A stretch of DNA of 64,000 bases. Origin: CAVTLG01 sp963735495. Lineage in GTDB: Bacteria > Chloroflexota > Ktedonobacteria > Ktedonobacterales > Ktedonobacteraceae. Each line of letters begins with the position of its first letter. Positions within the stretch are counted from its first letter, which is position 1. The notes under the pieces were generated by a model that searched no databases, was not told where the DNA came from, and saw only the letters and a list, made by a program, of their open reading frames with translations. This document shows positions 1 through 9,809 of the stretch, piece by piece. The DNA lies in the NCBI GenBank assembly GCA_963735495.1, contig CAVTLG010000014.1:744001-808000 (forward strand), read 5' to 3'. Made by a program: the position numbers and the translations under genes.

Positions 1-1
1 C

Positions 2-1135
2 TACCTTGATTACCCTCTCCTGGAAAGCCATGATAAAAATCTCATTCGTAATCTCGAAGTTGGCCTTAACGAGTTTTACCTCAAATGCTCCATTATTCAT
101 GGGCAAGAGACCTATCCACTTCCCCTCTTGCCAGATCAGATGGCTTTTGTTCGCCGCAGAACTTACGACGGTACCAAATACACTGTAGCTCTCTGCTTTG
201 AAAATCATCAGCCACATTTCATCCATTTAGAAAATCCTGAAGAAAAGAGTGCCTTCTATGCTCTATTGAAACGATGGGGAATTGATTGGATTGATAAGCA
301 CAAACAACTGCTCATAGAAAGGAATAAGTTTAAAGATACTATTACTGAAACAGACAGGGAACTCCCATCTTTCGATATTATTGTTGGGCCAGATCTCTTT
401 GTGGCAATTGAGGATTTGCAAGAGACGGTCCTCTATGAGTACGAGGAAATTCTGCGTCGGAAAAATGAGCAAACTACATCCTATCCGATTAGAGAATTCC
501 TGCTGGCTCCTTCCTACGATCTGCTGCAAGAAAAACGCTCCTCCTCTCTCGTACCATTAGAGCCTGATTGGATCACTGGAAAAAGCTTTCCAAAGTCAAA
601 AAAGGCTCAATACTCCCTCGGCTTTCATCAGCAACTCCTTGATTATGATACCTTCCTTAAAGAGAAGGTGGAACCCACCCATCCGGCGCTTTCTTTTAAC
701 GAGCTAACCGAAAGTGAAGAATGGGTAGAGTGTATCGCAAAAATTTTTGGAAGTAAAAAAACAGCGCCGAAAATCATTCGCGGAAAGCTCGTCGAGGGAA
801 AATACCACTGTAGATTAATTATTGGCATTTATCAAGATCTGGACAAGTTTCTGAGTGAAAAGGCACAAGAGGTCCATCTGTATCAGGGCATCTGGTATGA
901 TGAAACTAATGCTTTTACCGTTGGTTCCCCCACAGGAATGAATATAGAAGGTCAGGATAAAGCCAATCCAATCCGCCGCTTCCAGATTCTTCAGGGAGCA
1001 GATCATTTTGACAAAGAACAGGTACTTTCAACGATGGGAGTAAAATTTGTGCGTTTTAATCAATATACTGTGTCTCCCTATTACTTCCATTTAATCGATG
1101 TCTACGTTGAAAGTATCCTGCGTCATAGAGAATAA
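2..1135 (+). CDS. 5'-truncated protein of unknown function
   Basis: The frame is already open at the first full codon of the window, so the real start lies to the left; 377 residues are visible. An internal ATG at 128 is not preceded by a convincing ribosome binding site. The product is hydrophilic, with no membrane segment or signal peptide and alternating charged and aromatic stretches. It ends in an aromatic-rich tail (VSPYYFHLIDVYVESIL) and a TAA stop. I recognise no family. The same frame stays open for a further 56 codons after the stop, so the gene may once have been longer or may abut the remains of another gene. A mobile-element relic and an ImmA/IrrE-type peptidase nearby point to an accessory region. 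Confidence 0.6.
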   Translation, partial: YLDYPLLESHDKNLIRNLEVGLNEFYLKCSIIHGQETYPLPLLPDQMAFVRRRTYDGTKYTVALCFENHQPHFIHLENPEEKSAFYALLKRWGIDWIDKHKQLLIERNKFKDTITETDRELPSFDIIVGPDLFVAIEDLQETVLYEYEEILRRKNEQTTSYPIREFLLAPSYDLLQEKRSSSLVPLEPDWITGKSFPKSKKAQYSLGFHQQLLDYDTFLKEKVEPTHPALSFNELTESEEWVECIAKIFGSKKTAPKIIRGKLVEGKYHCRLIIGIYQDLDKFLSEKAQEVHLYQGIWYDETNAFTVGSPTGMNIEGQDKANPIRRFQILQGADHFDKEQVLSTMGVKFVRFNQYTVSPYYFHLIDVYVESILRHRE

Positions 1136-1398
1136 TATCAAGAAACGCATTGCTGGGGAACGCCGGAAAATGCCTTCTATCGTTTGGGGTCCGCCAACTA
1201 CATTATCCCCAAAGCGATATATTGGCAAACTCTTGATGCCGGTTTTGAGGCAAAAAAGGCCGCCGTTGAAGGGATAGCGGGTCTACTGCTCGGCGCATTG
1301 AGCCGGTAGAGTCACTGTAGACGACGATGGTGATCGTCATCCTATAGGACTCTTCGTCAGCAAACTGCTTGATGCCCAGCATCATCAAAAATAGCCTG
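1136..1398 (+). pseudogene. coding debris downstream of the truncated gene
   Basis: After the TAA of the preceding gene the same frame stays open to a TAG near 1308 and reads as plausible protein (ENAFYRLGSANYIIPKAIYW). A second plausible stretch (VDDDGDRHPIGLFVSKLLD) follows in another frame from about 1312 to 1398. Neither has a start or ribosome binding site. The protein-like composition in two frames suggests a decayed gene, but no family is recognised. Confidence 0.3.
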
Positions 1399-1410
1399 GT
1401 CGATGCCACC

Positions 1411-1983
1411 CTACAGAATAATACGCCAGGTCTTATTTTCAGTGTTATACTGGACGACTTTATCCTGTATAGATATAAGTTCATCTTGAATTTCAATTGT
1501 AGTCATATGCAAGTTATCTGCTATCTGCTCCGTTGTAGGCCAGTAGAGCGGCGAGCTGTTTTTCCGTTTAAGCTTGCATATTGCATCAAGGATATTTCTT
1601 TGACGCTCGGAAAGCTTTGTGATTTGAGAGATCAAGCTTTGGATACCTGTGCTGGATAGAAAGGCAACAAGATCCCAAAGTCTCAGAGCATGTAATATAT
1701 AGGCATTAGCGACAAATGCGGCACCCATTGTCAGGGTATTCTTTGCTGTCGCTGAAAGGTTTAAGTGATATCTTTTCCCTGGAATGTAGAGTGGAGCAGA
1801 GGACGAAACAGTTGCTTCGGCATTGTCAAGCTGTTCGATATTATTTGGTGGTGAAATTTCTAATATGGCTCGGATAAAATCATCGGCCTTAGTATTTAGT
1901 ATTTTGCAATCTTCTGTGCCGAAACCCATAGATGCAAAGACATCAGTACGGTCGAAACTCCAACTAACACTATCACTGTTCAT
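1411..1983 (-). CDS. hypothetical protein with C-terminal winged-helix-like region
   Basis: 190 residues. The ATG at 1983 has a good ribosome binding site (AAGGAGAG, spacing about 6), which fixes the start. Residues roughly 120-190 look like a small winged helix: a helix (SERQRNILDAICKLKRK), a turn with a second helix (TTEQIADNLHMTTIEIQDEL), then beta strands at the C-terminus. This suggests DNA binding or a MarR/ArsR-like fold, inferred from pattern only. The first 110 residues match nothing I know. It lies 30 bp downstream of the peptidase gene on the same strand, so the two probably form an operon in which this protein could be a target or partner of the protease. Confidence 0.6.
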   Translation of the reverse strand: MNSDSVSWSFDRTDVFASMGFGTEDCKILNTKADDFIRAILEISPPNNIEQLDNAEATVSSSAPLYIPGKRYHLNLSATAKNTLTMGAAFVANAYILHALRLWDLVAFLSSTGIQSLISQITKLSERQRNILDAICKLKRKNSSPLYWPTTEQIADNLHMTTIEIQDELISIQDKVVQYNTENKTWRIIL

Positions 1984-2013
1984 AAGGTCTCTCCTTACTG
2001 CTGGTACCCAAAC

Positions 2014-3726
2014 TTAAAAATTTAATCCTCTTAGATGGGTATCTAAAGGACTTAATGGGAATAGCATTATACCCTTTTCTTGGCTCATTGCAAGCTTAAT
2101 CCAAACCTCTAAACATCCATTTGGAGCCTTTCTTGGCGCTTCCCACAGTGTCCAGTCCATTGATGCTGTATTGGCTTTCGTGTATAAACTTGGTATTAAG
2201 CCTATATAGCCCTGAATTTTACTTTTTTCAGTAGATTCAACGATGATAGGGTCCCATTGTTCTTTACCAGATGAGAATTCTTCCCAGAGACTTTGCAAAT
2301 TTAATCTTTTTATAAATAGCCGCTGCTCACCAGATTGAATAGTTTGTCCAGGGGGCGTTCTTTGTAGTAGAGACTGTGGTACTAGTTCTAATTTCTCTTG
2401 AATCTTCCGCTCTTCTTCCTTTATCATTTCTTGATAAAAATGATTTCTACGTTGTAGAAGACACCATACAACCCTTTCAAAAAGTGTCTTATCAGGAAGA
2501 TAACCCTGTGCAAGGATGCCCGATCGCTCTTGAGCGGTTGCCTCTACTAGTTGTTCCATCTGATGCCAACCAATAATTTGCTTCTCTGTCTCAAAAAAGT
2601 TTCTAATCCAGTGGAGCCTTTGAGCATCAGTGCTATAGGGTAGTTCTCCTCGATAGGTTATCTCATTTAATGCCTCGAGTGCAGCATCAATTTGATCGGG
2701 AATAATAAAGTATGAGGCAAAGGTATCAGCACTACGTTCGGTGGTTCTGTAGTAGAATTCCCACCATTGCTCAGGAAACTGGGTTGCTAATGAGAACTCA
2801 ATGGAAGGGTCATCCTGAACCAGGAAAAATAATTGCGAAAAGAACACCAGATAAGGATAGTGACAAACAAAATGCCCTAATTCGTGGGCCAGGGAAAGTA
2901 GTTTTTGTTTCTCGCTAAGATCCTCCTTGATGGCTATGGCCACAGAGTAATCAGACACAAAGAAAGCGTTATTATCTTCATCTTCGCTCCAGATAGGACG
3001 CACAATGGTTCTGCCATACTCTTGCATCGGAATATCAAAAACGGGTATGCGGAGAATGTCCTGACAAATCTCACGAAGCAAGCGATGATTCTTTGAAAGA
3101 CATGTGCCCAAGGCTAAATCGGAGAGCCCTCCTTGTACGAGAGGCCGATTCTTGCTCGCAGAATTGCTCATAACTGCTTTCCAGATCTCCAGACAATCAA
3201 AAAGCTTAGTATTAATGATCTCTTCTCCCATCATAGCCCACATAGAGACCCATTCACCGTTGGAGGCAGAGTGAGTACATGGCAAGTAGCGGACAGGAAA
3301 GGCGGTTTCTGCTAAGACCAGCGTACCTTCAGATCGAGGAGGCTTCATTGCATCAAACATCCAAAGTTGGTTATAGAAGATGAGTAGGTATGGTTGACAT
3401 CCCGTGTCGACCCTTTGATAATCACCCACCTCATCGAATTTGTCTCCAACTGCTTTGAATAGCTCCTGATGAATGGCATATTCACAGTTTGTGGGTATGC
3501 CGAGTACATACATTTCAATACCAAACTGGTTCGTGTACTCACCTCTCCATAGTACTATTTTTTTGCGGCGGGAACGTGAGGAGGATTGGACAGTAAGCCT
3601 ATTAATGAAGTTTCTAATAACTCTTTCCACGTCTTTTTTTTGATATCGAGCCTTGTCAAAAGTGTAGACGGTTAAGTACGTGTCAAAATCTATGGGATAA
3701 GGAATAGAAGGAGATCGTTTACCCAT
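2014..3726 (-). CDS. ImmA/IrrE family (M78) metallopeptidase, long form
   Basis: 570 residues. The zinc-binding motif HELGHF (in LAHELGHFVCHYP, near residue 290) and a downstream glutamate in a TERSADTFASYFIIP helix match the M78 (ImmA/IrrE, DUF955) family, whose third ligand is this E followed by xxAxxFA. Known members cleave or inactivate repressors in response to damage or phage/ICE signals. Most are 120-400 residues. This one carries about 240 extra residues at the N-terminus, of unknown fold, and about 200 at the C-terminus rich in aromatic and charged residues. No XRE repressor is adjacent, which is the usual partner; the small winged-helix-like protein just downstream may take that role. 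No signal peptide or membrane segment, so cytoplasmic. Confidence 0.85.
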   Translation of the reverse strand: MGKRSPSIPYPIDFDTYLTVYTFDKARYQKKDVERVIRNFINRLTVQSSSRSRRKKIVLWRGEYTNQFGIEMYVLGIPTNCEYAIHQELFKAVGDKFDEVGDYQRVDTGCQPYLLIFYNQLWMFDAMKPPRSEGTLVLAETAFPVRYLPCTHSASNGEWVSMWAMMGEEIINTKLFDCLEIWKAVMSNSASKNRPLVQGGLSDLALGTCLSKNHRLLREICQDILRIPVFDIPMQEYGRTIVRPIWSEDEDNNAFFVSDYSVAIAIKEDLSEKQKLLSLAHELGHFVCHYPYLVFFSQLFFLVQDDPSIEFSLATQFPEQWWEFYYRTTERSADTFASYFIIPDQIDAALEALNEITYRGELPYSTDAQRLHWIRNFFETEKQIIGWHQMEQLVEATAQERSGILAQGYLPDKTLFERVVWCLLQRRNHFYQEMIKEEERKIQEKLELVPQSLLQRTPPGQTIQSGEQRLFIKRLNLQSLWEEFSSGKEQWDPIIVESTEKSKIQGYIGLIPSLYTKANTASMDWTLWEAPRKAPNGCLEVWIKLAMSQEKGIMLFPLSPLDTHLRGLNF

Positions 3727-3824
3727 TTTTCAGCTCCACATTTCCTTTCGAGCAGTCAATGTTATGGTTCTTATTAGAATAAACGGAAAAGCTAGAGAGT
3801 TTTACAAAAGTACTCTAATTCCAC

Positions 3825-4217
3825 CTACGTACTACACTCCACCTTCGCTGCCTTCCAGTATTGGTACAGTGTCTTCCGGCCCCAGGTCGCGGGCGATCTG
3901 CGCTTTGCTGTCACCTGCGCTGATGCGTTGGAGGGCAGTCACTACATCTTCAGGTGTCAGCTTTTTCTTCCGGCCCCCTATACACACCCTCGCGCTTGGC
4001 AATGGCAATGCCCTCCCGCTGCGCTTCGCGGATAATCATGCGTTGGAACTGGGCGAAAGCTCCGAGCACTGGGAGCAGCAAGACAGAGAGTGAGCTATCG
4101 TCGCCAGTGAAGGTGAGGCTCTCCGAGACAAAGGCGACCGAGGCTTTCTTGTCGGTGATGGCTTTGACAATATCGTGCAGGTCAACGAGGTTACGCGCTA
4201 GGCGGTCAAGAATATGC
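3825..4217 (-). pseudogene. serine recombinase (resolvase) fragment with two frameshifts
   Basis: The translated minus strand reads GHILDRLARNLVDLHDIV, ESLTFTG, LGAFAQFQRMIIREAQREGI and AKREGVYRG, the typical Tn3/Gin resolvase order from mid catalytic domain to E-helix. The N-terminus with the nucleophilic serine is missing. After YRG the frame breaks at the G run near 3977-3983; the next frame continues GRKKKLTPEDVVTALQRI and AGDSKAQIARDLG. A second break near 3880 restores RKTLYQYWKAAKVE, the helix-turn-helix end. Both breaks sit in the same local sequence GGGGCCGGAAGA and each needs removal of one base. The fragment abuts a replication-relaxation remnant on the other strand, so a mobile element or plasmid piece has decayed here. 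Confidence 0.8.
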
Positions 4218-4890
4218 CCGAAGGTACATCTATATGCCAACGCAGAAAGCCATTGACTATCTGCGTGACGAGTTACGGTGGATATCTCCGACTGGCTACG
4301 CGTGGGGAAGGAGGATGGTAAAGGCTACTTGCATATCGAGCACGAGAAAGGGCTGAATGGCGTGGAGATTTCGGCGGCACTGCTCAAACGGGCAGCGCCC
4401 AGCTACCATCTCGAAAACCTCCATCCACCACCGCGAACTGGCGCGTACTCCGTACCCGACCCGCTCCGAGGGAATGTCATACAACTTGGTTCCTGATGCG
4501 TTCTTGGAGCTGCGCCGATTGCGACCAAACGGCAAATTCGCCCGTAATCCCATCCTTTTAGAATTTGACAGAGGTTCGCAACAGCGCAAACGATTCAGGC
4601 GCAAGATACGCGCCTATATCACCATGCAGAAAGCCCAGGCATATAAAGGCCGTTTCAAAGTCAATACAGATTCAGTGACTATTGCCTTTACGACGTTCGA
4701 GGGTAAAAAGCGCCGCGAACAATTGCGGTCATGGACAAAGGAGAAACTTCAAAGTGAAGCCGAGTCGCTTGGCAAGTTTTTCTGTTTACCGCTCAACTAC
4801 AGCCACCTGATGCGCGTATGTGGCTATCTCCGTGCTGGTATCCAGTGGCAATGGAATCGAAGCCAATAGCCCTGCTCGCGGAAGAAAGAC
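4218..4890 (+). pseudogene. replication-relaxation family protein remnant
   Basis: Pieces of a Replic_Relax-type protein (PF13814, winged-helix proteins of plasmids and integrative elements) are readable on the plus strand: VPTQKAIDYLRDELRWISP near 4235, then after frame changes LVPDAFLELRRL and LLEFDRGSQQRKRFRRKIRA (about 4482-4620) and a C-terminal helical part to about 4800. The VPDA...E.DRGT...RFRRK.RAY pattern is characteristic of that family. At least two frame changes and no proper start make it a pseudogene. It touches the resolvase remnant head to head, as expected for debris of one mobile element. Confidence 0.6.
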
Positions 4891-5018
4891 GTAACGCCAT
4901 ACGTTCAGCAAAAAATAGCCAGCTCTGGTGAGGGTTGACGCTCAGTTTACTGCTCTGGTTGTAAAGCCCTGTTCGGGTTGTTCGCTTGGCGTTCCCTCAA
5001 TTGGTACGGTCATCGCCA

Positions 5019-6140
5019 TTAGTCCCTAGACCGAGCACGCCACAGAGTTGTTCGCGCGTCTTTGCTTGAGGTATGGCCAGCCTCGATCACGGTTTTGCGC
5101 AGAAAATAGCCGCCGATAAGCACGAGCAATGAGATCAGAATACCGCGACCGCGTTTGCGTTTCTCTGTGGGCTTGCCGAGCAGACCAACGCTTTGCAACA
5201 GCCAGGGCAGAAGAAGACCGCCACCGAAGACGACGTTCCAGAAGGTGCGCCCTTTTTCATCTGGATTTGTACCGACTAGGGGACGCGCGGCGCGACCTGA
5301 GCCGCGTAAGAATGCCAGCAATCCCACAATTTCCACCAGCATGTTTGTCCACTCGATCAGCTCCAGTTTGTGTAGAACCTGTGTGGGAGCGCCGATGATC
5401 CTCAGCACAAATGACAGCAATGCGCCGCTGGTAGACAATGCCGATGAGACAAAGATTGCACCGAGCAGCTTACTCCTCGACCACAAAGGGACGCTAGTAG
5501 CAGCCAGCAAGACGCCGGTATAGCCACCGAGAAAGACGCCAGCTATGCTGCCCGGTACTGCCAGCAATTTTTGTGGTAGCCATGCCAGCCAGCGTGCTCC
5601 CCACCACTGGCCCAGGATGCCGTCTCGTGCTGCCTGAATGCTGGCTGTGATGCCGCTGAAGAACGAGAAGGCGAGTAGCCCATACACGCCCATTGACATG
5701 GGCGATTTAACCTTGAAGACACGTAACATGTGCAAGAAACGTTTGGGTTGTCCCAGATCCTTGATCAGCAGTGGTGGGCAGGGGAGGAGCGCGAGTAGCG
5801 ATGCGTAATAGCCAGTACGTGCGATGATGCGATCTTCTGCTGAGCCGAAGAGCGCCGCCAGACTAGCAAGCACATAGCAGCCAGCCGCCAGGCCACCAAA
5901 GAAAAAATACCACACAATCTCCCAGGTCCAGACGGGCGCTTTCAGCACGGGATAGTCATAATAGGTCGGTTCCTGCAATTCCCGTTCTGGATCGGGTGTG
6001 TAGCCAGTCGTTAACGCCGCCAGGCGCTCAATAACAGTGCTATTGTGTTCAGTTGGTAGCCATTGTCGGGTCTGCTGCCATGTCTTTGTCAGCGACGCGC
6101 GCCATGGTGATTTTCTGTCTACGACACTAATTTTGGTCAT
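5019..6140 (-). CDS. nrfD: NrfD/PsrC-like membrane subunit of formate dehydrogenase
   Basis: 373 residues with about nine hydrophobic segments, beginning with WTWEIVWYFFFGGLAAGCYV, the typical NrfD/PsrC first helix (PF03916). The family is the quinone-reactive, usually heme-free membrane anchor of molybdopterin oxidoreductases. A soluble N-terminal stretch of about 70 residues precedes the first helix. The gene starts 9 bp after the end of the iron-sulfur subunit and is the last gene of the fdhA-fdhB-nrfD operon, so it most likely passes electrons from formate oxidation to the quinone pool. It replaces the FdnI-type cytochrome b of the enterobacterial FDH-N complex. Confidence 0.85.
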   Translation of the reverse strand: MTKISVVDRKSPWRASLTKTWQQTRQWLPTEHNSTVIERLAALTTGYTPDPERELQEPTYYDYPVLKAPVWTWEIVWYFFFGGLAAGCYVLASLAALFGSAEDRIIARTGYYASLLALLPCPPLLIKDLGQPKRFLHMLRVFKVKSPMSMGVYGLLAFSFFSGITASIQAARDGILGQWWGARWLAWLPQKLLAVPGSIAGVFLGGYTGVLLAATSVPLWSRSKLLGAIFVSSALSTSGALLSFVLRIIGAPTQVLHKLELIEWTNMLVEIVGLLAFLRGSGRAARPLVGTNPDEKGRTFWNVVFGGGLLLPWLLQSVGLLGKPTEKRKRGRGILISLLVLIGGYFLRKTVIEAGHTSSKDARTTLWRARSRD

Positions 6141-6149
6141 ACGTTGCCT

Positions 6150-7145
6150 CTACCTTTTTTTAAAGATGAACATCCCCAGTAATCCCATGATGGTGGCTGC
6201 CATAATGGTCCAGAATGATGCAGGCAAGACATTATTCGCGGGACGTGATGGATTTTGCGGTAAATTATAGACTTCAGGTTCATCAAGCAGCAGGAAGAAG
6301 GAGTGGAGACCACCCTCCAGGATCTGTTCATCTGCTCCATAGAGGCGAGCCTCGTGCACTCCATGCTTCTGCAATGTGCCCAGCCGTTCCCGGGCCTGGC
6401 GCTGTAGTTGTGCTACTTCACCGAAAACAATGGAGGTAGTAGGGCACGCCTTGGCACATGCGGGCTGCATATCATCCTTTAAGCGATCATAGCACAGGGT
6501 ACACTTATGGGCCAGGTGATCGCCCTGGCTATCCCGGGCAATCACGCCAAATGGACAGGCCACAATACAGTAGCCACAGCCGTTACAAATATCTTGTTGG
6601 ACATAAACGGTATCGAATTCTGTGCGAATGATGGCACCCGTTGGGCAGGCTTCCTGGCAGGGAGCGTTGGCGCAGTGCTTGCACACATCACTGTGCATCA
6701 ACCAGCGTTCGCTATTAAAGAACGGCAGGGTGCTTCCGGGCGGAGATGCTGGAATGCTGCCGTTATGCTTTGCCTGACTGATCTGTGCGTCGAGGAGCGG
6801 CAAGTCCGGGACGGGCGTGGATTGTGCTGGTCGTTTGCGTCCGATCTGCTCGATAAACTGCACATGTCGCCAGGTTGTAGCGCCTAGCTGTCCGGTATTA
6901 TCATAGCTTGTCCCGCTCCAGACAGGATCAGTGGCCGGCAATTGATTCCACTGTTTACAGGCGATCTCGCACGCCTTACAGCCGATGCAGACGCTGGTGT
7001 CGGTAAAAAATCCCAACGCAGGTTGCGCTGGCAGCGGCGTTTCCTTGCGGAGCGGTGACAGGATCTGCGTCAGTTTTGCTGTGCCAACCTGGATGGGCGA
7101 TTGCTGTGATCGCTCGCTTACACCTTTCATCTGCTTGCTCCTCAT
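6150..7145 (-). CDS. formate dehydrogenase iron-sulfur (four-cluster ferredoxin) subunit
   Basis: 331 residues. Four cysteine groups of an FdnH/HybA-type electron-transfer subunit are visible: CIGCKACEIACK, CKHCANAPCQEACP, CNGCGYCIVACP and CTLCYDR...CAKACP, together binding four [4Fe-4S] clusters. The C-terminus carries one transmembrane helix (FWTIMAATIMGLLGMFIF followed by KKR), anchoring it next to the NrfD subunit, as in FDH-N. The start ATG overlaps the stop of fdhA (ATGA), indicating translational coupling. It should carry electrons from the molybdopterin subunit to the membrane subunit. Confidence 0.9.
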   Translation of the reverse strand: MRSKQMKGVSERSQQSPIQVGTAKLTQILSPLRKETPLPAQPALGFFTDTSVCIGCKACEIACKQWNQLPATDPVWSGTSYDNTGQLGATTWRHVQFIEQIGRKRPAQSTPVPDLPLLDAQISQAKHNGSIPASPPGSTLPFFNSERWLMHSDVCKHCANAPCQEACPTGAIIRTEFDTVYVQQDICNGCGYCIVACPFGVIARDSQGDHLAHKCTLCYDRLKDDMQPACAKACPTTSIVFGEVAQLQRQARERLGTLQKHGVHEARLYGADEQILEGGLHSFFLLLDEPEVYNLPQNPSRPANNVLPASFWTIMAATIMGLLGMFIFKKR

Positions 7146-8219
7146 AGCAGGCGTCCTGGGCGGATATTGCAGGTAAACGCCTTGGCCTCTTCAATGCTCA
7201 CGTTTGGCTCCAGGACCATATGTGTCAGGTCATTGGTAATGCTACCCGTACTTTTGCCCTGGAAGCCCCAGTGGAACGGTAAGCCGATCTGGTGGATGAC
7301 GCGTCTGGCGACGTGCAGCGGTTGTAGGCGACGTGTAACCATGGCACGCGCCTCGATCTCGCCACGCGGTGTACTGATGACCATCCAGTCTCCATGTTTG
7401 ATCTGTCGTTCGGCTGCCAGCTCGGGGCTGATCTCGGCAAACAGAGCTGGCTGCAAGGCGTTCAGCCAGGGCATCCAACGCGTCATTGGACCGCTCACGT
7501 GGTGTTCGGTCAGGCGATAGGTTGTGATCACAATCGGATAGTTGCTGTCGCCGACTTTGGCCAGGCGGTTATCTTTGCGACCTTTAAAGTACGTGGCGGC
7601 TGGATTGCTTTGCTGACGATACAGGGCATTATGCACGGGAGATTCTATGGCTTCATAATGGGTCGGCAATGGTCCATCCTTTAAGCCCTTTGGTACAAAG
7701 AGCCAGCCCCGACCATCGGGTTTCATAATAAAAGGATTACTGCCAGAGATCGCCGCCATCCCACTTGCTCCAGGTTGTGGCTGGTAGTCGGGAGCCTTGT
7801 CTAGCGGGAAGTCGGGGATATCGTACCCGGTCCACTTTTTCTGCTGCTCATCCCACCAGACATACTTCTTGCGCTCGGACCACGGATGTCCCTGTGGGTC
7901 AGCCGAGGCCCGGTTATAGAGAATACGCCGGTTCGCAGGCCAGGCGTACCCCCATTGCAAATTCGTATAGTCGTCTGTGATACGTGAGGCGGCGCGATTA
8001 TTGCCGAGTGCAGGATAGACGCCACTATAGATCCAGGAACCGCAAGCGGTACTGCCGTCAGACTTTAATGCTGCGAAGCCTGGGACATGTGGCCCATTGT
8101 GCAGGGTATGCACGTGCTTGGTCTCCGCCTCAGTGCCGGGTTGAGCGGGAGGGTGCACATAGTATCCATTCAGCTCTTTGAGCACCAGCTCGAACATCTG
8201 GCTCATCGAGAATACACGA

Positions 8220-8295
8220 ACCCTCCTCTCCGACTGCCTGACCGTAGGTAGAAGCGCCAGCTTCGTTGGCAGTCGGAATAAGAGGACCCTCCTCT
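8220..8295. repeat. palindromic repeat inserted in frame in fdhA, with 10-bp direct repeats
   Basis: ACCCTCCTCT occurs at 8220-8229 and again at 8286-8295; the period is 66 bp, i.e. 22 codons. Inside, TCCGACTGCC and GGCAGTCGGA form 10-bp inverted arms, with an inner GAAGC/GCTTC stem. On the coding strand it adds a 22-residue peptide containing ASTYGQAVGEEG, between a repeated EEG. Removing it restores the usual length of this linker. A 30-nt stretch of it recurs with four mismatches, in the same reading frame, in the ABC ATPase at 31167-31196. Confidence 0.75.
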
Positions 8296-9809
8296 GGCTG
8301 ATCTCGTTCGTAGTTCCACTGTAATGCCTGTATGGGACGATCTCGCTGCAGGGGGCTAGCGGCGTAGAGTTCCTTGAGACGCTTGCCAAGATGATAAATG
8401 AACCACAAGTCTGAGCGGGCGTCATCTGGTGGATCGACTGCTTTATCGCGCCACTGGATCAGGCGTTGCGTATTGGTGAAGCAGCCTGCTTTCTCGGTCG
8501 AGGCGGCGGCAGGCAGTAAAAAGACTTCCGTTTTGATCGTACTGGAGTCTATTGCTTCGGGGCCTTTCTTCCAGAAAACCGCTGATTTCGACCTCATAGA
8601 GATCGCGCACGACCATCCAATCCAACTGCTCTAAGGCTTTGCGCTGCATGCGGGCATTCGTGCTCCCGGCAGATGGATTCTGCCCGAGCAGGAAGTAGCC
8701 TTTGACTTTGCCATCCAGCATCGCATAGCTGGTCAGCAGATGTGAGTGGTCCCCAATGATTTTGGGTAGCCAGCGATAACCGGAGTCGCTATCTGGTTCG
8801 TGGATCGCCTCTCCATACCAGGCTTTGAGCAAGCTGACAATATACGCGGGCATATTAGACCACCAGCCACGCTTCTGTCCCGCTGTCTCGATATACTCGG
8901 CAAGTGTTTGTTGCGAGGGGGATGGTGTCTGCTGCTCTTTGCGTTCGCTCTCTGTGGTGATATCTGGCTGATCCTGTGGAGCTGGCGCGGCTGAGAGTAG
9001 CGCACTCGGCTGCGGCATGTAGCCTGCTAATAGATCATAGAGGGTAGGGACATCGGTCGAACCCTGAATGGAAGCGTGACCGCGTAATGCCAGGATGCCC
9101 CCACCTGGTCGCCCAATATTGCCCAGCAAAAGTTGGATGATGGCTGCCGCGCGAATAATCTGCACGCCCTTGGATTGTTGTGTCCAGCCGACGGCGTAGC
9201 AGAGAGCTGTTGTGCGTTCGCGCCCAGAGTTTGTCACCAGTGCCTGCACGACTTGCTGCCATTGTTCATGGGCCACACCACATACATCTTCAACCATTTC
9301 TGGCGTATAGCGTGCGAAATGCCGCCGCATAACCTGGAAGACGCAGTTAGGATCTTGCAGTGTGGGATCGGTGAGTGGTTGCCCATGGTCATCTTGCTGG
9401 TAGCCCCAACTGCTCTGATCGGTATAGGTATTGGTGCGTGGATCATAGCCGGAAAAGATGCCATCCAGCTCCTCGGTGTCCTGGAAATCCTCGCGCACGA
9501 GCATAGGTGCATTCGTATAGTGCACCACGTAGTCATGGAAGTAAGCGTTGTGCTCCAGAATATAATGAATGATAGCTCCAAGGAACACAATATCAGACCC
9601 GGCGCGTGTAGGGATATACAGGTTTGCCAGCGCCGAAGTGCGTGAGTAGTGTGGGTCCACGTGAATGACCTGTGTGCCACGTTCTTTGGCTTTGACCACA
9701 TTGGCAAAGGCGACCGGATGGGCTTCCGCCATATTGCTGCCGATGATCAAGATACAATCGCTATTCACGAGATCCTGTGGAAAGGTCGTTGCTCCACCAC
9801 GCCCGAATG

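Noticed and set aside
2..1135. Truncated left gene considered as a PIWI-like protein because of its aromatic C-terminal tail
   Set aside because: No DEDX catalytic pattern or MID-type motif is readable; the resemblance is limited to a few terminal residues.
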